This document shows positions 1 to 11,770 of a stretch of DNA of 64,000 nucleotides, one piece after another (within the stretch, counting starts at the first letter, position 1; each line of letters starts with the position of its first letter). A model generated the notes under the pieces. It worked only from the letters and a program-made list of their open reading frames with translations. It was not told the DNA's origin and ran no database searches. A program made the position numbers and the translations under genes. The DNA comes from Gossypium raimondii (Eukaryota; Streptophyta; Magnoliopsida; Malvales; Malvaceae). Location: contig NC_068572.1 in the NCBI RefSeq assembly GCF_025698545.1, forward strand, positions 3,720,001 through 3,784,000, in the 5' to 3' direction.

Positions 1-2
1 TT

Positions 3-419
3 CCCCGTCAGCAATGTGTCGTGTACCTCGACTTGAAGAGGGAGGAATGTGTAAACTTGTTCCCATCCGGACGAGTCTATTCTCAGGCATTCCACCTAGG
101 GGGACAAGGTTTCTTCCTATCAGCACATTGCAACATGGACCAACAAAGCTCTTTCCATTGCTTGGGGTTGTTTTTAGGAATGCAGGAAAAGGGCTCCACT
201 AGTTTCACGGTGGACTACGAATTCGCAGCAAGATTAAAGCCGACAGAAGAGTTTGTTTGTAAATACAAAGGGAACTACACATTCACCGGCGGCAAGGCGG
301 TTGGCTACAGGAATTTATTCGCTGTACCTTGGACATCTTTCGTGGCAGAAGATAGTATTTACTTTATAAATGGTACCCTCCATCTTAGGGCTGAGTTAAC
401 TATCAGATTGTGTTCCTGA
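3..419 (+). CDS. POB1: POB1/LRB-type BTB protein, C-terminal part only
   Basis: This is the last exon, or part of it, of a gene entering from the left edge. The open frame runs from base 3 to a TGA at 417-419 and gives about 138 residues. Segments such as [54 protein letters not shown] and [16 protein letters not shown] match my recollection of the C-terminal region of plant BTB/POZ-BACK proteins POB1/LRB1/LRB2. Those proteins act as CUL3 ubiquitin-ligase adaptors, including in turnover of light-activated phytochromes. The BTB and BACK domains themselves lie outside the window, so domain integrity cannot be judged. The frame is uninterrupted and ends a few residues after the conserved RAELTIR. 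Identity as a POB1/LRB homologue is confident; which paralogue is not. Confidence 0.88.
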   Translation, partial: PRQQCVVYLDLKREECVNLFPSGRVYSQAFHLGGQGFFLSAHCNMDQQSSFHCLGLFLGMQEKGSTSFTVDYEFAARLKPTEEFVCKYKGNYTFTGGKAVGYRNLFAVPWTSFVAEDSIYFINGTLHLRAELTIRLCS

Positions 420-944
420 GGCGATTGGTTGAGTTAAATTTTGGTCTTTTTAAACCAATGTATAGAAGTTAAACACAGTCCTGAGAGCAGGCTTACAAAT
501 ATTAATTGATGGTGCTGCTGCCTAGGAGAATCGGGCAGCCTGTCTTATTATTATTAATATCATTATATAGATGCTCCGAAATTTTCAAGTGGAGAGGCTA
601 TAATCACATACACTAAGACCATATTATTATTATATCAAATACTAAGATCTTTATGATAATTTCCTCTTCTTTATGACAAAACTCCTAACGAAGCATGGCC
701 TTTAATTGACCATTTCAGAGTTTATTTATATTGGTGTTTGCCTCTTGTACAATTTGATATATGTGTGTGTGTGTGTGTGTGTGTGTATAGATGATGATAA
801 TTATAATCAAGTTGCAGATGTTCCGTCGGCCTGATGCACCAAATCAAATATATTTTCATAGACATTTATAATTTGTTTTCAAGTTTCTTAGTCTTTACTA
901 ATATGTAATATATACAGAAGCAAATATATATAGTATAATTGAGA
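420..944. other. 3' flank of the POB1-like gene, no further gene
   Basis: This is presumed 3' UTR and downstream DNA of the POB1-like gene. It is AT-rich, with no convincing reading frame. It holds the TG microsatellite listed separately. Confidence 0.6.
762..786. repeat. (TG)n microsatellite
   Basis: About 12 uninterrupted TG units are visible. It is a likely polymorphic marker 340 bases downstream of the POB1-like stop codon. Confidence 0.95.
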
Positions 945-1296
945 CTTTTGTATTAAGAGTTAGATTGCATTTTACCATTTCTACTAAAAAAATGGGCAAA
1001 TGAGTCTCTATATGTTAGTTCAAAGAGCATATTGGTCCTTTCTGTTAAAAATCTTATTCATTTGTAATTAGCATGGTTGACGGAATAATTAGATAGTGAT
1101 ACGTGACATGCCACGTGTACATCATGCTGACAAGCAAGGATCGATTTTGTATAGTAGAAAAGGATGAAAATTTTAATTGAATGACCAATTTGTTCTTTAA
1201 TTTAACGTACATGAATTAATTTGTCCATTTTTTTTAGTAGAGAGGACAAAAATACAATATGACTCATAATATAGAGATATCCGTGATACTTTTACC
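945..1296. mobile_element. Foldback MITE, copy a of a three-copy family
   Basis: The left part reads like AAGAGTTAGATTGCATTTT followed by a short spacer and an AAATGGGCAAAT-type motif. The right part is its rough reverse complement, ending GTGATACTTTTACC. The same arrangement recurs at 52613-52985 and 57304-57698. The left terminus of this copy is eroded and no target duplication is clear. It has no coding capacity. The copy at 57304 has a 10-bp target duplication, which points to a Mutator-type family. Confidence 0.65.
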
Positions 1297-1649
1297 TATA
1301 TATATGTGTGTAAATATAAATATTAAATATTAATATAATTATGATGTCACGATTAGGACCCCAATTCAATTAGGAAATGATTACAAATTCATTCTTTATA
1401 CAAATTAAATTATATCATTATCGGTGTTTTCATCTTTTATATCATATAAAGCAAGCTACACAAGTATTGTAGAAAAAAGAATGTGACATTATAAAATTAT
1501 TATAAGTGAGCACTTTTATTACTTAACACTTCATCCATTATAATATTAATATAATTGTTAGGTTCGCGCGTCTTAATCAATATTTAATACTTCATTTAAT
1601 TAAATAATGAATATAAACATTTCTTTTATATTTAAAATTACTCTTGTCG

Positions 1650-1768
1650 ATTGAGTTTTAACTCGATTGGCATGAGTATTGTAGTCATGAGTTCGAGTGC
1701 ATTAAAACGCATTATTCCCTTATTTATGAGTCAGGTAGAAACTATTTATAATTCTACGAATTATCTTA
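1650..1768 (+). mobile_element. tRNA-derived SINE-like copy
   Basis: The segment has a box-A-like TAACTCGATTGG at its start and a box-B-like GAGTTCGAGTG about 35 bases later, the spacing of a tRNA-derived RNA polymerase III promoter. A related copy lies on the opposite strand at 1915-2052 and a fragment at 60476-60533. No cloverleaf could be formed, so it is a SINE remnant rather than a tRNA gene. Confidence 0.55.
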
Positions 1769-1914
1769 AAAAGAACATACATAATTAAAACCTATGGTAA
1801 GATTATTTAAAAATTAATAACTTATAAAAATTCATACATAGTAAGATTAATAAATATATATTTTTTATTCTCATTGTGAATGGACTATATTATTATTTGT
1901 TTTATTTGACAACG

Positions 1915-2052
1915 CTTAAAATCACCTATAATTCCTCCTCAACTCACTGATAAATCAGTGAGATAATATGTTTCAAAGCACTTGAATTCACGTCTTCTTA
2001 CATAGTCTTCCTATATAGTCAACAATACCTATGCGAATCGAACTAATATGAT
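1915..2052 (-). mobile_element. SINE-like copy, opposite strand
   Basis: Read on the minus strand, this begins AGTTCGATTCGCATAGGTAT, continues through an ACGTGAATTCAAGTGC segment in the box-B position, and ends in a GAGGAGGAATTATAGG-like tail. It parallels the plus-strand copy at 1650-1768. It is diverged and has no clear target duplication. Confidence 0.45.
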
Positions 2053-2220
2053 AGATAATTTTACACCCACCTAAACTTTATTTAAAATACATATAGCTCA
2101 AAATTACCATATTTTCATAATCAAATTAAACAAAAGATCATAAACACAATGCCCTTTCAGACTCCATAAAATTTTTTTTAAAAGGAGGAAAATTGGGATC
2201 CATAAAACAACATTTTGTAG

Positions 2221-2487
2221 CTAACGAGGCCACAGAAAAGCTCCCATGGCGAAGCTTCTCTTCTGCTCAACGTCGCCGGTGATGGGTAGTCCGTATTCTT
2301 TAAGCAAACAATCAAGTTTCCACTCAGGCATGGCTTCGTAATCAGCTTCGGTGTACCTTGGGTAATGCAGCGGCATCTGAAAGTCGCTGCCGCACCAGGT
2401 TTTAGCCGCAGCTTGATCACCGTTGTGCAGGCCGCCGGCGCCAAGGGTTGGAGTCGGCGATACCTTGGGTACTGATTCCATACCCAT
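2221..2487 (-). CDS. DUF7722-like small plant protein
   Basis: A single-exon gene of 88 residues starts MGMESVPKVSP at 2487. The C-terminal half contains MPLHYPRYTEADYEAMPEW and LDCLLKEYGLPITGDVEQKR, followed by FAMGAFLWP. This block recurs in small uncharacterised plant proteins (DUF7722 as I recall it), whose function is unknown to me. The N-terminal half is low-complexity and Gly/Ala/Pro-rich, as is usual for the family. There is no signal peptide or membrane segment. A TATA-like CTATAAAAAG lies about 45 bases upstream of the start codon, and no intron is needed. The neighbours (POB1-like and ADNT1) are separate transcription units. Family assignment is fairly sure; function is not claimed. 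Confidence 0.82.
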   Translation of the reverse strand: MGMESVPKVSPTPTLGAGGLHNGDQAAAKTWCGSDFQMPLHYPRYTEADYEAMPEWKLDCLLKEYGLPITGDVEQKRSFAMGAFLWPR

Positions 2488-2528
2488 TTCCTTTTGGATA
2501 GTGATGCAAGTTTGTTGTAGATGCTGAC

Positions 2529-2540
2529 CTTTTTATAGAG
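2529..2540 (-). promoter_or_regulatory. TATA box of the DUF7722-like gene
   Basis: On the minus strand the sequence reads CTATAAAAAGG, about 45 bases before the ATG. This is a classic plant TATA box and implies a short 5' leader. Confidence 0.55.
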
Positions 2541-2638
2541 GATTTAATGTGTACATGGAATTGTGTGTTGATATATGCATTGAATGTTGGTGTCTATTTG
2601 TAGAGTTGTTAATAGTAGATTGTTATGATCATATATTA

Positions 2639-3070
2639 GGGTGAATTGCACTAATAGTCCCCCAACTATTAGTAAATATTTTTGGTCACTCAACTGTGAA
2701 AAGTTATAAAATATAAAATGATAACCTAATTATTCAATTTTGTTTCCTTTTACACTAGCTGCCTAACCATAGTAGCTTTTAAAATTGACATAATAACAAC
2801 TTTAACCCTCAACTTTTATGTATTATGTCAATTTAGTCTTGATTCTAAAAGTCTAACCTCAACTTTTATGTATTATGTCAATTTAGTCTTGATTCTAAAA
2901 GTCTAACCCTCAACATTTACACATTGTGTAATTTGGTCTTTTTGCATTTTTACTTTTCCTTTTAATAAAAAAGAAATTTGCTAATAATTAAGTGACAATT
3001 TTGTAACTTTTTATAATTGGGTGACAAAAAAAATACTAATAGTTGGGTTACTACTAGTCCAGTTTCATTT
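2639..3070. mobile_element. Foldback MITE with 8-bp flanking repeat
   Basis: The left arm (CACTAATAGTCCCCCAACTA, then TTTTTGGTCACTCAA) and the right arm are reverse complements over roughly 70-100 bases. ATATATTA occurs directly outside both ends (2631-2638 and 3071-3078), consistent with a target duplication, though an AT-rich match could be chance. Inside is a tandem duplication of about 46 bases with the core TCAACTTTTATGTATTATGT. There is no coding capacity. It lies upstream of the DUF7722-like gene. Confidence 0.7.
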
Positions 3071-3184
3071 ATATATTATTAATATGATATGAAAAATATA
3101 ATGTGAATGCCAGGTAGTGAAGTTAAAAATTTTAAGTGGATTAAAATTAAATTATAATCTTTTAGAGGTCAAAATGTAATTTTA

Positions 3185-3605
3185 TACTGTTAATTTGAAG
3201 GTAAAAATATGTTTCAAGTTTTTGTATTTTTTTTGTATATTTGGAATTTAGTTCCTTTGTTTTTTTTCTTTCTAGAATTTAGTCTTAGTTTTCGAATTTA
3301 AAAATCCAAGGCCAATTGTTAATGCCGTTAACATTCTTTTGTTAAATTTATTTGTGTGACATTTTGAAATTAAATAATATTCACTTGTCTTACTAAGCCT
3401 TGGTTCTGTCCCGACCAAGCACCATATAACAAAAAAATGTCGCTGTAATGGATCTGAATTTAACGAAAGAATTTTAACGGTGTTAATAATTAGATTTATA
3501 TTTTTAAATTTAAAAAATAAAGAGATTAAATTTTTAAAAATAAAAATAAAAATAAAAAAATTAAATTTCAAATTAACGAAGAATATATTCTAGTTACCAT
3601 TTCTA
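3185..3605. mobile_element. Foldback MITE, AT-rich
   Basis: Sequence from about 3190 to 3335 pairs with the reverse complement of about 3460-3600 (arms with GAATTTAGT and TTAACGGTGTTAA motifs). The arms are diverged and rich in homopolymers. It is the same type as the interrupted element around the PIF/Harbinger insertion. No target duplication was identified. Confidence 0.5.
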
Positions 3606-6461
3606 AAGGGATTACACTTTAAATTTATAATTTATATTAATTTAAAATTTTATATTTTTTACACAAATGATCATTGTTAATGCTTTTTTTGGATTGATAC
3701 GAATCTATGCTGATAAATGGGTCTAAAAGGTGACGAGATCTGCAAAACTGAAAAGAGATGAGTTATTGAAGTTGTCGGAGCAAACACTCTATCTTTAACA
3801 TTCAAATTGATAAAAGATACATGATTTTAAATATAAATCACCGGTTCCAACACAATAGCATGTAGCAAATCAAAGTCCGATGAAAAATAGTAAAATTTAT
3901 AATAATAATAAATCTACTATAACCAAACCTTAGTTATAATCCTATTTTATAATCTAACAAAGAAATTAAAATCACCTTTGCATAAATAGAATTTAGTTGG
4001 ACAAGAGCTGGATGTGGTACCACTCAGATCTTCTAATTCTAAATACATTACAAAGAATAATTAAAGTATGATATAATACTAATTTTGTTAGTATTTAAAT
4101 TAACATACCATGAATTATTAAATATAAAAATTCTAATATTCCTTTGAAATTTTTAAAATTTTAATTAGGTCCCTCAATTTTAAAAATTCCCATTATACTT
4201 TTTTAAAATTAATTAAACTCTCCTAACATTTTTAGAAATTATTATTAACCTAAAAAAATTTAACAATTTTAATTAGATCTTAATTTTTTAAAAAATTCTC
4301 AATCATATGCTTTAAAATTTTTGAAAATTTTATTTAGATCCTCTAAAACTTAGTTCTAAGATCCGTCCTTTGAAAGTGTTATATTTTTATCTTAAATTTT
4401 TTCAATGAAACAAGTGATCACCACAAAAACCTAACGATGCAAGTCTCTCGTCATAATTTCTCAACATGATCTGAATATTATCTTCAGGAAACTCATATAA
4501 TGTATAAAAATATATAAGAAGGATTCCTAATAATATTTATCAATTCATCACATTCAATAGACACTCCATTCGATCTCAACCAAATCAACTCCAACAATAC
4601 CCTAAACTGATGCATACCACCCCATCACCACACCCAAAGGGTCAATAAACAACTTTACTCAATAAAATCTCCGTGAACCCCTTCATCTTAGTCACTCTTC
4701 GCACCCTCAAGAGTCCATCTATGTTGCATAACACAAAGTTTACTTAAGAAAGTTGCTAACCCACATTGATTTGCTCAACATTGAATCAATTAAAGACCAC
4801 ACGTTTAACAGTTAACAAGAACATGAATTCACAGGCATTTGCCCCCACCAGTGGAAAACACGCATTCAATCAATTAATACTTACCTGTTTGAAACGACAC
4901 ATTGTGGCGGCCACACTGCCTATTGCTGATTGGCATTCTTAAACAGTGCTCTGCAAGGCTCAAATAAATGGTTAGAAACAAAGGTTTGAAATAAATATCA
5001 ACCACTAATGGTGGTGTGATCTTGTACCCTAGCTGTCGGTTTGAAGCAAATAACAAAAGCAATTAATATAGGCCAGAGACTTGGTCAAGCTATCTTTGTA
5101 CTCTTTTGAGTACTGTTAGGTTTTTGTTAATCCATAATTGCAATCATGTATAATTTTGTGTTAAATGTCAATCAATGTTCTACACGATGGAAAAATAAAA
5201 GTACGCTTCAAGTGTGAAAGATGGAAAAATGTTTAAGCTCTGATTCGAAAATGATTTTTTTAGTTACAAGTATTTTTATTTGTTTCACTGTATGAGGTGA
5301 CATTTAGATAAAATTCTCCTAATAATGATAATTCTAAACTTAGTTCAAATACAGGGAGAAAAAGTTGCAAGGAGTGCATTTCCAACCAAACAGTGAAGTT
5401 GGTACTCAGGTGCTGGTGATTGTTGGCTTTGGCGGTTTGATGTGAGAAACTACAATTTCATCTTTATTAATTCATTCTTAACTATCCAAATACAAAGTGA
5501 AGTAATACAAACCTTTTTTCAAGGCCAAATTGTTATTGTGCACTTCTTTTCTAATACAATATTGGGCAAGAGCTGAAAGTAACACAATACGAGCGCATGT
5601 TAAACGAGTGTCTAGTAAAAGCTTTAACCACCAAATTATATCAAGTTATAATATGTTTTGGTTCTTTATTTGTGTTAGCTTAATGTTGAAGTTATTATAC
5701 GTAATGAATTATGCATTGAAAATTGGTTTGGTTCTCTATTCATGTTACATAAATCTCTTAAACTAGTGCTGTATGCTAATTTTCATTTTGTTTAAGTTGA
5801 TACTCATCAGTTTCGTTATTGAAAATTTGTTGATTATTTTCGCAAGTAAAATATCTTTGAAATTAATCTTATAACGTAATCGGATTTTGTAGTGCTAATA
5901 CACAAATTGAGATGCTATTTGGGTACTTATAAATTATAATTGTTCGAAAAATAAATAAATATACTTCAGTCTTTACTTTTCATAAGTTACTTGGACCTGT
6001 TGCTCTATAATGCTTCGGAGGACTCTGTTTTTTTTTTTTTCTTGAAATACCCATATCCAACATACATCCAAACTGAGGTATTGAGAATATATAATCTTCT
6101 AAAGATTTTCTACATACACGGAACAATAAGATAAAAATATCTAACACGAGTCCGAGTAACATAGTCTATGGCAGCAATACAACACCATACGCATTGTTCA
6201 TAGATTTAAAAATAGTTTGCCAAAACAACCATATATAGAGCACTACGATGTCATCATCCCGAAGATGATTGAAGAAAAAACATAATGTATGCCAGAGTTA
6301 TTGCCATTACAACATGCCTCGACCTTTACCCATTGCAACCAACTTATAAAGTTGAATTTTCACTTCACACTAAGCCCAATCAATCTACTTATTGAGAGAT
6401 AAAATGTTTGCTAAGCCACAGAAATAACACAATTAATCTAGCAGAGATGGCTTAGAAATTG
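3606..6461. other. Intergenic, no gene recognised
   Basis: The region is AT-rich with short, unsupported reading frames only. A minus-strand segment near 4880-5070 ends in a good donor-like CAG|GTAAGTATT but has no recognisable protein and no partner exon. Several T-rich and A-rich stretches resemble decayed repeats. Confidence 0.5.
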
Positions 6462-6509
6462 CCTTCTCGAGTTTTATCGAGAAGGGAAGGCGAATGCGAG
6501 AATCGCATT
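6462..6509. other. Two adjacent perfect hairpins
   Basis: CCTTCTCGA at 6462-6470 pairs perfectly with TCGAGAAGG at 6477-6485 around a six-base loop. Seven bases later AATGCGA (6493-6499) pairs with TCGCATT (6503-6509) around a three-base loop. They lie about 255 bases beyond the ADNT1 stop codon, possibly in its 3' UTR or just past it. No function is claimed. Confidence 0.6.
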
Positions 6510-6764
6510 GATGCTAGTTCAGTCTTTTATTGATACAGAACATGAATGGGGGAGCTGAAAAGCTACAGAGTTCACAAGGAAAACATTGGAAACCATGGGA
6601 ACAAATTATGGGCAGGCTCGTATAAGTTTCTAAACTCATTTTTGTGTGATGAGACGAAAAGAAAAAGGTTAAAAGGTTGTTCCCTAGTTTATCTTACTCT
6701 ATATCCCCTTTACCTACAAAAATAGCACACATCCCTAAAAACATTGAGTAGAATTGGTACCGGT

Positions 6765-9700
6765 TTAGTCTGATATTCTGATTTCAACTCCTAAAATGTC
6801 TTTCACCACCTCATATGTCACGAACGCAATAGCTATTGAAGGTACAACCTGGAAAAGAAAATGAAGGGGACAAACAATATTAATTATCAACAATTGAAGG
6901 GCATTTTTATATTCAATTGTAAAAATAAAACATTGATTACATTACAGAACCATGAAAAATAATTTCAAGTCATCAAGTAGGTTCTTTTCAATACTAAATA
7001 ACAACTTATACTAAACTAGGGCATAAACTGTGGTGCAACCGAGAGAGGATGGCAGATGTTAGTGGATTATAAGACTTGCATCAGTAATGCGAAAAGGCTT
7101 AGGGAGATAAACTTTTTAAGAGCATATGCAAATAACAATTTGATGCGTACAGCAAGAGCAGGACCAGCACACAGTATCAATTACATGGAAAAATTGTTAT
7201 TCCTGAATTCATAAACTTGTGAATGAAAGTGAATCAAAAGACACTGACCTTCACAGAATTAGGGACCAGACCCTTGTATAATGCTCCAAAGCCCTCGTGC
7301 CTAACAGTTTTCCTGAATGCATCGATCATGCCAGTATACTCAAGAGGAGCCTTATTCCTCCCATCACCAGTGACAACTGATGCAGCATCTTTCCATCCTA
7401 CCATTTGCATTCTTCTGCGGATGACATCGAGAGGGTAAGCAACAGTTTGCCCAACAGTTCCAGCAGCAGCCCCACAAGCAAGCCTCGTTGTCACACTCAA
7501 CTCAGAGTCCTCAGCAAATCCGAATTGTTTATTTTTTATTAACCAATCTTTTAGAGACTCGTACACAGCAAAATTCAAACCCACATATGGTATCTGCAAA
7601 CATAAAATGAGTCCGATATCAACAATGCAAAACATAAAGTAAAGCATTCTCTTTGTCAAGTATTATAGTAATTCACCAACAGTTTACTCAGTGATCACTT
7701 TAAACCACCCAAAATGGGGATACAGGCATTAACAGCCATCACATCCAAAACCATTAATCTATGAAACTCCAAATAGAAGAAAATAAACAACTCACAACTC
7801 CAATGACTGAAGGAAGCCAACCCTTGTACAATGCCCGTGGGCCTTCTTGCCGCAACACAGTTGACAGAGCATGGAACATTCCTCTGTACTGAAAAGGAGA
7901 GCTGTCTGTCTGCAATATAAACAATTAAATGATTAATTGCTCATGTAGCAAAACTATAAGGAACTATCCCTGATATCAAAGAAAGAAAATGCAGCAGCTA
8001 AAAACAAAATCAATATTTTCTTTGATGAATTAAAATAATTTTCAAAATTTTCTCCTAAAAAAATAAATAAAGGAAATAACAAATTGATGTCCAAAGTTCA
8101 TTATTTACCACAATGTAATCTCTTTCATCTTGATAGCGTTGAGATAGATTAAACCAAAAAGTGAAACAACATCAGCCAAGTGAAACAATATTTAAGAGAT
8201 AATACCTGTACAGTAAGCCTGCCTCGTACCATGTCCATTGGGTAAGTTGCAGACATGGCAATTATTCCAGCACATGCTCCAGCTCCAAGGCGTAGAAGAG
8301 GAGTGAGTTGAGCATCTTCTGCAGAATTAACAACAAAGAGAACCCTCATATGAATATTCCAGATTTCAAGGAGATCTGTATATAAATTTCATAATACATG
8401 AGAATATCTGCTTGGTTTTATATCACATGACCGAACATTAATGAACTTGACAACAAACTTTATCCTATAATGACAAGTGACACAATATTTCCAGAGCCCA
8501 ATGCTTTTATCTATGATTATTATGGCTGTGAGACCACAAAGCATGTAAAGGACAAAACTCGTAGTGTCTTTATTAAAACCTAAAATCACAACTGAATTCT
8601 GTATGTGATAAGATAATGCAAACATGATATGATTGCTCATTGCCCAGAAAAAAAGCGATGATAAAATTAGCAATACCATTGCCAGTTTGCTGTTGATATA
8701 GATACAGGATTCCCCTGTCACAAAAAAAAAAAAACGAGGAACAATCAGCAAAGAGAAATTTCAGTTAAAACTTTAACATGTGTGGTTGGGGAGTAAAAAG
8801 GAAAGAAAACTCTGCAGCCCCAAGGAACTTAAGGCTGATAGGTTGCACTTGATCAACCAAAAACGATCATGTAATATCAGTTCGAATCAGTGTTGCCCAA
8901 GCATGCACCAAGGCATTGTGCCTTAGAGTCAGACAACAAAAATGCCTCAAATCCTTGCAGGCGAGGCACATTTGATTAGACACGCTTTCTGGAAGGTGAT
9001 AGGCACAAAAAAGCCCGCTTGGTTGACGTTCTCTTTAATTTCTTCTTTATGTTAAACTTTTTTCATTAGTTTTGCCTCTAGTAGCAAAAAAGGGGTACTC
9101 GGCAACAATATGGTACAATAAGAAAATCATGCATATTGACTAGCAGAAGAAATAGAAAATTTTGCCAGTTTTGTAAATAAGCTGGACCATTATTTAGAGT
9201 AAATATCATGTATATCTTAAGCTTATTTTATGAGTATACACACGCACATAAAAAAATAAACATATATATACATATTGTGCCTTGCTTCAATGGCTAGCAC
9301 TTTTTTTTTGCGCCTTATTCCTCAAGCAGTATAAGTGTTCAAGGGCCTCGACAGCGACTTGCACTCTTGACAACACTAGTTTGAACTTCTCTTTGTTCAG
9401 TCACACATGAACTGATCAGTGACCAATTGATCATCAAATTTCTAGGGACCAAGTAAACATTAACCTAAAAATCCTAACCAATTTCACTAAAACAGATCAC
9501 TCAAGCTTAGCAATACAGAGATGATTGAAAAGAAAGTCAAATCAATCAACAGAACAATAAATAGCAAGTTGTATTGAACAGAGTTCAGGAACCCTACTTT
9601 GAAGCTTGCTCATAGCTGAAGAATTTGACCGCAGAGTTTGGAACAATGCGTGCACAATTAGTACCATTGCCCTTGAATAATCCACGAAAACCTTCCGTTC

Positions 9701-10016
9701 TCCAAATGTACTTCAAGCCTTGAACCGTTCCGTTGTATTTTATACTATGTGGATTCTGAACCTGCATTGTTTTATTTTTCAAGAGAAGTTTATCATTTCA
9801 GAAATCGAAGCATTCATTTTTCTCAATGCAATAAATTTCAAAGAAATTAAACAAAATAAACCTGAAGTAAAATCTTTAAACGTTCCAAAGGAGCAACGGC
9901 AGTTCGTGACCTGCATAATTCAATGTTCATGTTCATGTTCCAAATTATAAAATCCGAGATATTCAAATGTCTTCAGAAAAAATTTCTTCCTTCGGCACAA
10001 GCAAACACTCCTTAGA

Positions 10017-10047
<31 letters not shown>

Positions 10048-10210
10048 CTCACAGTCCACCGGCCACGCCGCCGGCAACGAGAGACTTGCAGATGCTAAGA
10101 ATAGCATAGCTAGGTGCCTTGACGCCCTCTCTCGCAAGCTTCGCTTCCTCGGCTAAATTAACGATCGTCGAAACCGCCGATTCGCTAGTCTTCACATCCT
10201 CCGAAGCCAT
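6765..10210 (-). CDS. ADNT1: Mitochondrial adenine nucleotide transporter ADNT1
   Basis: Eight exons with canonical GT-AG borders give an intact 354-residue protein. Exons are 10053-10210, 9862-9910, 9598-9761, 8677-8714, 8206-8318, 7796-7909, 7249-7593 and 6765-6848. The start MASEDVKTSESAVSTIVNLA matches Arabidopsis ADNT1 as I recall it. The carrier fold is evident from three repeats, each with the P-x-D/E-x-x-K/R signature: PLERLK (residues 60-65), PMDMVR (163-168) and PLDVIR (266-271). The family sits in the inner mitochondrial membrane and exchanges adenine nucleotides, preferentially ATP and AMP. There is no cleavable presequence, as usual for carriers. Exon 4 is only 38 bases. The third intron holds a hAT-type MITE. 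The first intron begins, 6 bases past its donor, with a GA/GT microsatellite. Nothing suggests loss of function. Confidence 0.95.
8888..9378. mobile_element. hAT-type MITE in an ADNT1 intron
   Basis: The ends are CAGTGTTGCCCAAG and, as reverse complement, TAGTGTTGTCAAGAG. The flanks GTTCGAAT (8880-8887) and GTTTGAAC (9379-9386) match at 6 of 8 positions, an eroded 8-bp target duplication typical of hAT elements. The interior has GGCGAGGCAC and TGCGCCTTATTCCTC motifs in inverted relation. It is non-coding and far from both splice sites. Confidence 0.6.
10019..10046. repeat. (GT)n(GA)n microsatellite in ADNT1 intron 1
   Basis: GT units run directly into GA units. The tract begins 6 bases beyond the first donor site of ADNT1, so on the sense strand the intron starts with CT then AC repeats. 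Confidence 0.9.
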
Positions 10211-11416
10211 CGAAAACCAGAAAAAAAACACAAAAACACACTGAAAAACTCTTCGAAGTCCTTCTCTCTCGACGGAAAACCCTAAGAAGGTTCTTTTTTC
10301 CCGGTAGGATTGAAGGGATCACGGATTATCGAGGAGGATAATCCGGCGATCGAAAGGATCGGATCTCCGAAGCAATTTATAGTAAAAAGAGGTTCCACAT
10401 TTCTCTCTTTTTCCTATTTTTTTTTCTAGTTTTTGTGTTCGTTTTTGAGAGAGGTGTGGTGGACTGGTGGTGGCGGCTGGTTCGAGAGCTTGAGATGAAC
10501 TATTTGAGTGCGTGTAATGTCGTTGCTTTAAGAGCGCGTGGATTTGGTAAAGGTTTTTCTATTTTCTTTTTGAAGAGGATAATATGCAGTGTAAACTACA
10601 CAACAGCGTACAGTCACCGAAGGTGATTTTTTTTAAATTGTTGACCCAGTTATAAGTTGTTTTTTTTCTCCAAATATGAATTTTTTAAATTTCGTCAATT
10701 AATTAATTGAAATTATTATTATTATTTGTCTATTTTCATTAATGTGTTAGTTAAAATATTAATATAATAATAAATTTAACTCTTAATTTTTATATATTTT
10801 ATTAATTTAGTCTTAATTTTAAAAATCAACTTTTAAAATTTATAAATAATTTTAATTTAATCCTAATTTTAAAATTTTCAAAATTATATAAAATTACATA
10901 AAATTTTCAAAATATAATAATAACTTTAAATATATATAAATATATAATAATTAAATTAAATTTTATATTAATAGATATATTAATATTAAATAAAAATAAT
11001 TAATAAATATTAAATAAATAAATAAAACCCCTCCGATCTCTCCCCCAGTCACCACCATCCTCCCTCCCCCAATAACTAAGGGCATAATTAGGGGATGGCA
11101 AAACCAGATTTACCGTAAAATGAAAATTTTTTATTTAAAATATTTAAAATTTTAATTAAAAAAAAGTAAAATTATACTTTAACCTTTTTAAAAATTATAA
11201 AAATTTAAATTAATCTTTTAAAAATTATAAATATATAGATAATTAAAATAGTGAAATTACATATTTACTATTGTAAAAATAATAATTTAATTTCAAGCTC
11301 TCTAAACAAATTTTCTAATTTCGCCTTGCGAATCACTGTACCCTCTCCTGATTTGATGACGATTTAGAAAGTGTCCTTTGTGTTTATTTTGGTTGTCTAG
11401 AAATCTAGATTGGGAG
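10211..11416. other. ADNT1 leader and promoter, then AT-rich DNA
   Basis: About 170 bases next to the ADNT1 start are GC-richer with CT-rich stretches and fit a 5' leader. Beyond 10620 the DNA is AT-rich. From about 11080 to 11320 there is a diverged inverse copy of the short hAT-type MITE family seen at 43970 and 55691. No gene is seen. Confidence 0.5.
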
Positions 11417-11700
11417 CTTTTTTTTATACATATTGAAGAAAACAGCACCGAAATTACACAATTACCAAACGGTGCATATAGTCATGAAATACACTTAATC
11501 CCGGTGGTCGGCCGAAAGCAGTAGTAGCCAAAACATCAGCTACTGGATTTCCTTCTCAGTAGACATGTCTCACCTTCACCTTGCACTCTTGTTGCAGCAA
11601 CTTCTTGATTTCTCTTACCAAAACATTTAGGACAACAACACCAGGATCACCTTCTATTAACTGTATAGCCATTGGGAGCATTTTAATCAACCCCTCCTCC
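11417..11700 (-). mobile_element. 5'-truncated LINE tail with RNase H end
   Basis: On the minus strand the frame reads LPMAIQLIEGDPGVVVLNVL, then KKLLQQECKVKVRHVY and EGNPVADVLA. This matches the C-terminal part of the RNase H domain carried by plant non-LTR retrotransposons. The H-V-Y-x-E-G-N-x-x-A-D motif is intact except for a TGA at 11556-11558. A short 3' region and an A-run follow at the low-coordinate end, as expected for a LINE tail. Flanks ATTGGGAGC and AATGGAAGC are a weak candidate target duplication. Only the last hundred or so residues remain. Confidence 0.65.
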
Positions 11701-11770
11701 CCCCCCCCAAAAAAAATGGAAGCTTTTTATTCTTAAAAGATCTGCAAGTTGAATGATGCTGATTTTTTTA

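Noticed and set aside
1650-1725. Possible tRNA gene from box-A- and box-B-like motifs
   Set aside because: No acceptor, D or anticodon stem can be formed, and related copies occur nearby, so it fits a SINE remnant.
3272-3571. Minus-strand open frame of 99 codons
   Set aside because: It is Lys/Phe/Ile-rich translation of an AT-rich foldback element with no protein similarity.
4870-5070. Minus-strand segment ending in a good donor site CAG|GTAAGTATT
   Set aside because: No recognised protein in any frame and no partner exon; a lone donor match is weak evidence.
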